NCBI GenBank assembly: GCA_009746045.1
Contig: RPFO01000156.1
Span: forward strand, 4,720,091-4,784,090
DNA: 64,000 bases
From: Mesostigma viride
Lineage: Eukaryota > Streptophyta > Mesostigmatophyceae > Mesostigmatales > Mesostigmataceae
Direction of reading: 5' to 3'
The position numbers were made by a program, and so were the translations under genes. The notes under the pieces are model-generated. The model was not told the DNA's origin. It did not search any database and saw nothing but the letters and a program-made list of their open reading frames with translations. Positions 62,397 through 64,000 of this stretch are shown here, one piece after another; position 1 is the first letter of the stretch; every line of letters begins with the position of its first letter.

Positions 62397-63142
62397 TTAA
62401 GTCGGTGCCGGCCCCTCCGGGGCTTCATCCTTGATCACCAGCGCAGTAAGCCACTTGTCGAGCTCCTTGCTCATCCTGATGTCGGCACACATTCCGTCGC
62501 TGCGCACGCGTGCTTCTAGCCGGAGAGCCGGAGCGACGCAGAGATAGCAATTCACAAGCTCGGGCTGGCGTGACGGTGGCCAATCCTCAACGTTGAGCGT
62601 GAAATGCAGGGGGTCATGCTTATCCCGCTTCCAAATCCGAACGGGAAGAATGCCGTTCCCGGCGAGGAACAGCTCCTTCTCCCGTCCGTTCCGGCCCTCG
62701 ACCCACCTCTCGAAGTTTCGTCTAACACGATCGGCCCGGCTTCGCTTACAACCTCAGCCAACCAGAACGGGTGGATGGGATCGTGATCCGTGTCCTTGTC
62801 CGATGGAACTGCCACATAGTCGTGGAGTCTCATCTGCCGGCCCATCGCCTCCCGCTTGTCCTTCAGCTGCTCCCCCCGCGTCACCATGCGAACCGGAGGG
62901 TTGGGCTGGCTCGGTGGCAGCAAACGGACAGTTTTCATCGAGCTTCCTGCATCATTGAACTCGATGATAAACGACCACTCGCTTAGACATCCCTCAAACC
63001 GCCCAGCCAAACAGGGCGGACAGTAGCAGGAATAGCGCCTAATCATCAAAAGGCCAGGGTCGGACTTGTCCAGTCGCCACCAATGCGCCTTCTTGATGCC
63101 AGGCACCTCCTCCACCTCCGCGCGTCGGCCGGACTCGACGTC
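62397..63142 (-). pseudogene. Transposase-like gene, last exon with frameshift
   Basis: It begins DVESGRRAEVEEVPGIKKAH after acceptor GATGACAG. A one-base deletion in an A run near 62727 (GACGAAACTTC where an AAAA run would keep frame) ends the first frame at 62552. The alternative frame continues for about 110 codons through DKHDPLHFTLNVEDWP and LEARVRSDGMCADIRMSKEL. It could also be a sequencing error. Confidence 0.6.
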
Positions 63143-64000
63143 CTGTCATCAAATAGTTAGGACAAAAAGAATACCGTTCAAGTTAGCAAAATTGACCAAA
63201 AATCAATAAAACAGGGTATAGCTGCAGAGAGACCCCTTACAAAAAAAAAATTAACGACAAGACATCAAGTGATCAAAATTCGACACAGGGTATAGCTGCA
63301 GAGAGACCCCATTCGAATCATAATAACAACGTACGACAAGATATCAAGTGATCGAAATTCGACACAGGGTATAGCTGCAGAGAGACCCCATTCGAATCAT
63401 AATAACAACGTACGACAAGATATCAAGTGATCGAAATTCGACACAGGGTATAGCTGCAGAGAGACCCCTTCATACCGATAGAACAAGCGAAATTTCATAC
63501 CTAAAAGAAAAGCAACCCATTGACAGTATATAGGGTCTCTCTGCAGAGATACCTTTATTGGGTTTGAATTTTTATAGAACAGCGGCAGTTGACGTCTTAA
63601 AACCTGAAATAACACAAAATTCCGTACCGGGGGTAAAAGGAAGAAGTGGCGAGTGACGTTCTCGGCCCGCGCGCGGGCCGACTCCCTGCTCGATGTCTTG
63701 CCGCCCTGCCAGTTCTGGTTCAAGTAGGCGACTAGCTGGTGGGTCTCAAGTATGTGCTGGTTTTCGGGAATCCTCTGCATTTCCCTCAAGACGCACTTGC
63801 ACTTCGCTCCTTGACCATCCACCTCCCCCTTCCCATGCTGCTCCCCCATGTAGTGGAACTCAAAGGCCTGCAGGTCGGGATCCCCCATGAGCAGACCGTT
63901 AATCTGGTTAATCACGTACCTGGACTTAAACTGCACCGCGCAGTTGTCCGAGCACATGTACAGGTTTCGCACCTCTACCCCTACTTCTACCCGCAGGGTT
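62397..64000 (-). CDS. Transposase-like protein (SDN-QFKSRY / HGKGEVDG type), 3' part, one frameshift
   Basis: Two exons on -. The first is open from the window edge to 63628 and has MCSDNCAVQFKSRYVINQI, FEFHYMGEQHGKGEVDGQGA and IPENQHILETHQLVAYLNQN, ending at donor CCG|GTACGG. The second starts after GACAG at 63142 and has KKAHWWRLDKSDPG, a Cys cluster SCYCPPCLAGRFEGC and HDYVAVPSDKDTDHDPIHPF. SDG/SDN--QFKSR followed by H-HGKG--DG-GA-K, a Cys cluster and a DYVAV...FWLA block recurs in uncharacterised transposon-like proteins of many eukaryotes. I recognise the pattern but not a named superfamily. Near 62727 one A seems missing; after it the other frame reads FERWVEGRNGREKELFLAGN to TAA at 62397-62399. 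The first half lies beyond the window. Confidence 0.7.
63204..63475 (-). repeat. ~78-bp minisatellite in the intron
   Basis: About three and a half copies of a unit with CACAGGGTATAGCTGCAGAG, AGACCCCATTCGAATCATAA and ACGACAAGATATCAAGTGAT. A related inverse piece (GGGTCTCTCTGCAGAGATAC) lies at 63530-63551 near the 5' end of the same intron. Confidence 0.9.
63628..64000 (-). CDS. Transposase-like gene, upstream exon
   Basis: Phase-0 end at CCCCCG|GTACGG. It holds the SDN-QFKSRY and HGKGEVDG motifs, followed by a basic stretch SSRESARARAENVTRHFFLL. Open to the window edge. Confidence 0.7.

Overview
The window is nuclear DNA of a eukaryote, most likely a microbial alga or other protist. Genes carry short exons with GT-AG introns, intergenic DNA is packed with non-LTR retrotransposons and DNA transposons, and simple repeats are long. 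I cannot fix the species. There is no bacterial operon, rRNA, intact tRNA or CRISPR array. Most long open frames here are translations of microsatellites.

Layout. 1-9227: the 3' half of a prolidase (PEPD, M24 metallopeptidase) gene on + in seven recognisable exons; its introns hold TGGC tracts, a 1.3-kb compound tetranucleotide array and a minisatellite made of copies of a splice donor. 9594-10820: two 3' pieces of a LINE-like element on -. 11159-24024: a 5'-truncated LINE with a 12-bp target duplication, split by an 11,459-bp CACTA/EnSpm-like element (56-bp perfect inverted ends, 2-bp duplication). That element holds LINE scraps, a possible spliced gene, a 1.2-kb ATCC tract and palindromic tandem repeats. 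24.5-31.8 kb: a complete ORF1-only retroelement, a second degenerate ORF1 and a tandem array of about 580-bp units. 31.8-38.0 kb: a LINE on - carrying another complete ORF1-only element, beside a 1,033-bp nested fold-back element. 38.3-44.7 kb: a complete ORF1-only element, then a truncated one split by a nearly intact RT-coding LINE, all between outward TIR-like ends. 44.7-48.5 kb: low-copy DNA with one credible exon carrying a PP1-docking motif. 48.5-56.0 kb: a deep nest of LINE tails, a fourth complete ORF1-only element, a TA-flanked MITE and stacked copies of an RLE-type retroelement. 56-64 kb: TTG tracts, G-rich degenerate repeats, hairpins, an unknown ORF, a small MITE and the 3' part of a spliced transposase-like gene on - running off the right edge.

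How the parts relate. Four elements of about 2.0 kb have their own 8-13-bp target duplications, a shared 5' region, one ORF for an L1-ORF1-like RNA-binding protein, a 3' UTR and an AATT tail, but no reverse transcriptase. They end in a bulged-A stem-loop nearly identical to that of the RT-coding LINE at 41720-43920. The simplest reading is a non-autonomous ORF1-only ('half-LINE') family mobilised in trans by that LINE. LINE tails (AATT, AATTT, CTTA) also appear to seed many of the microsatellites.
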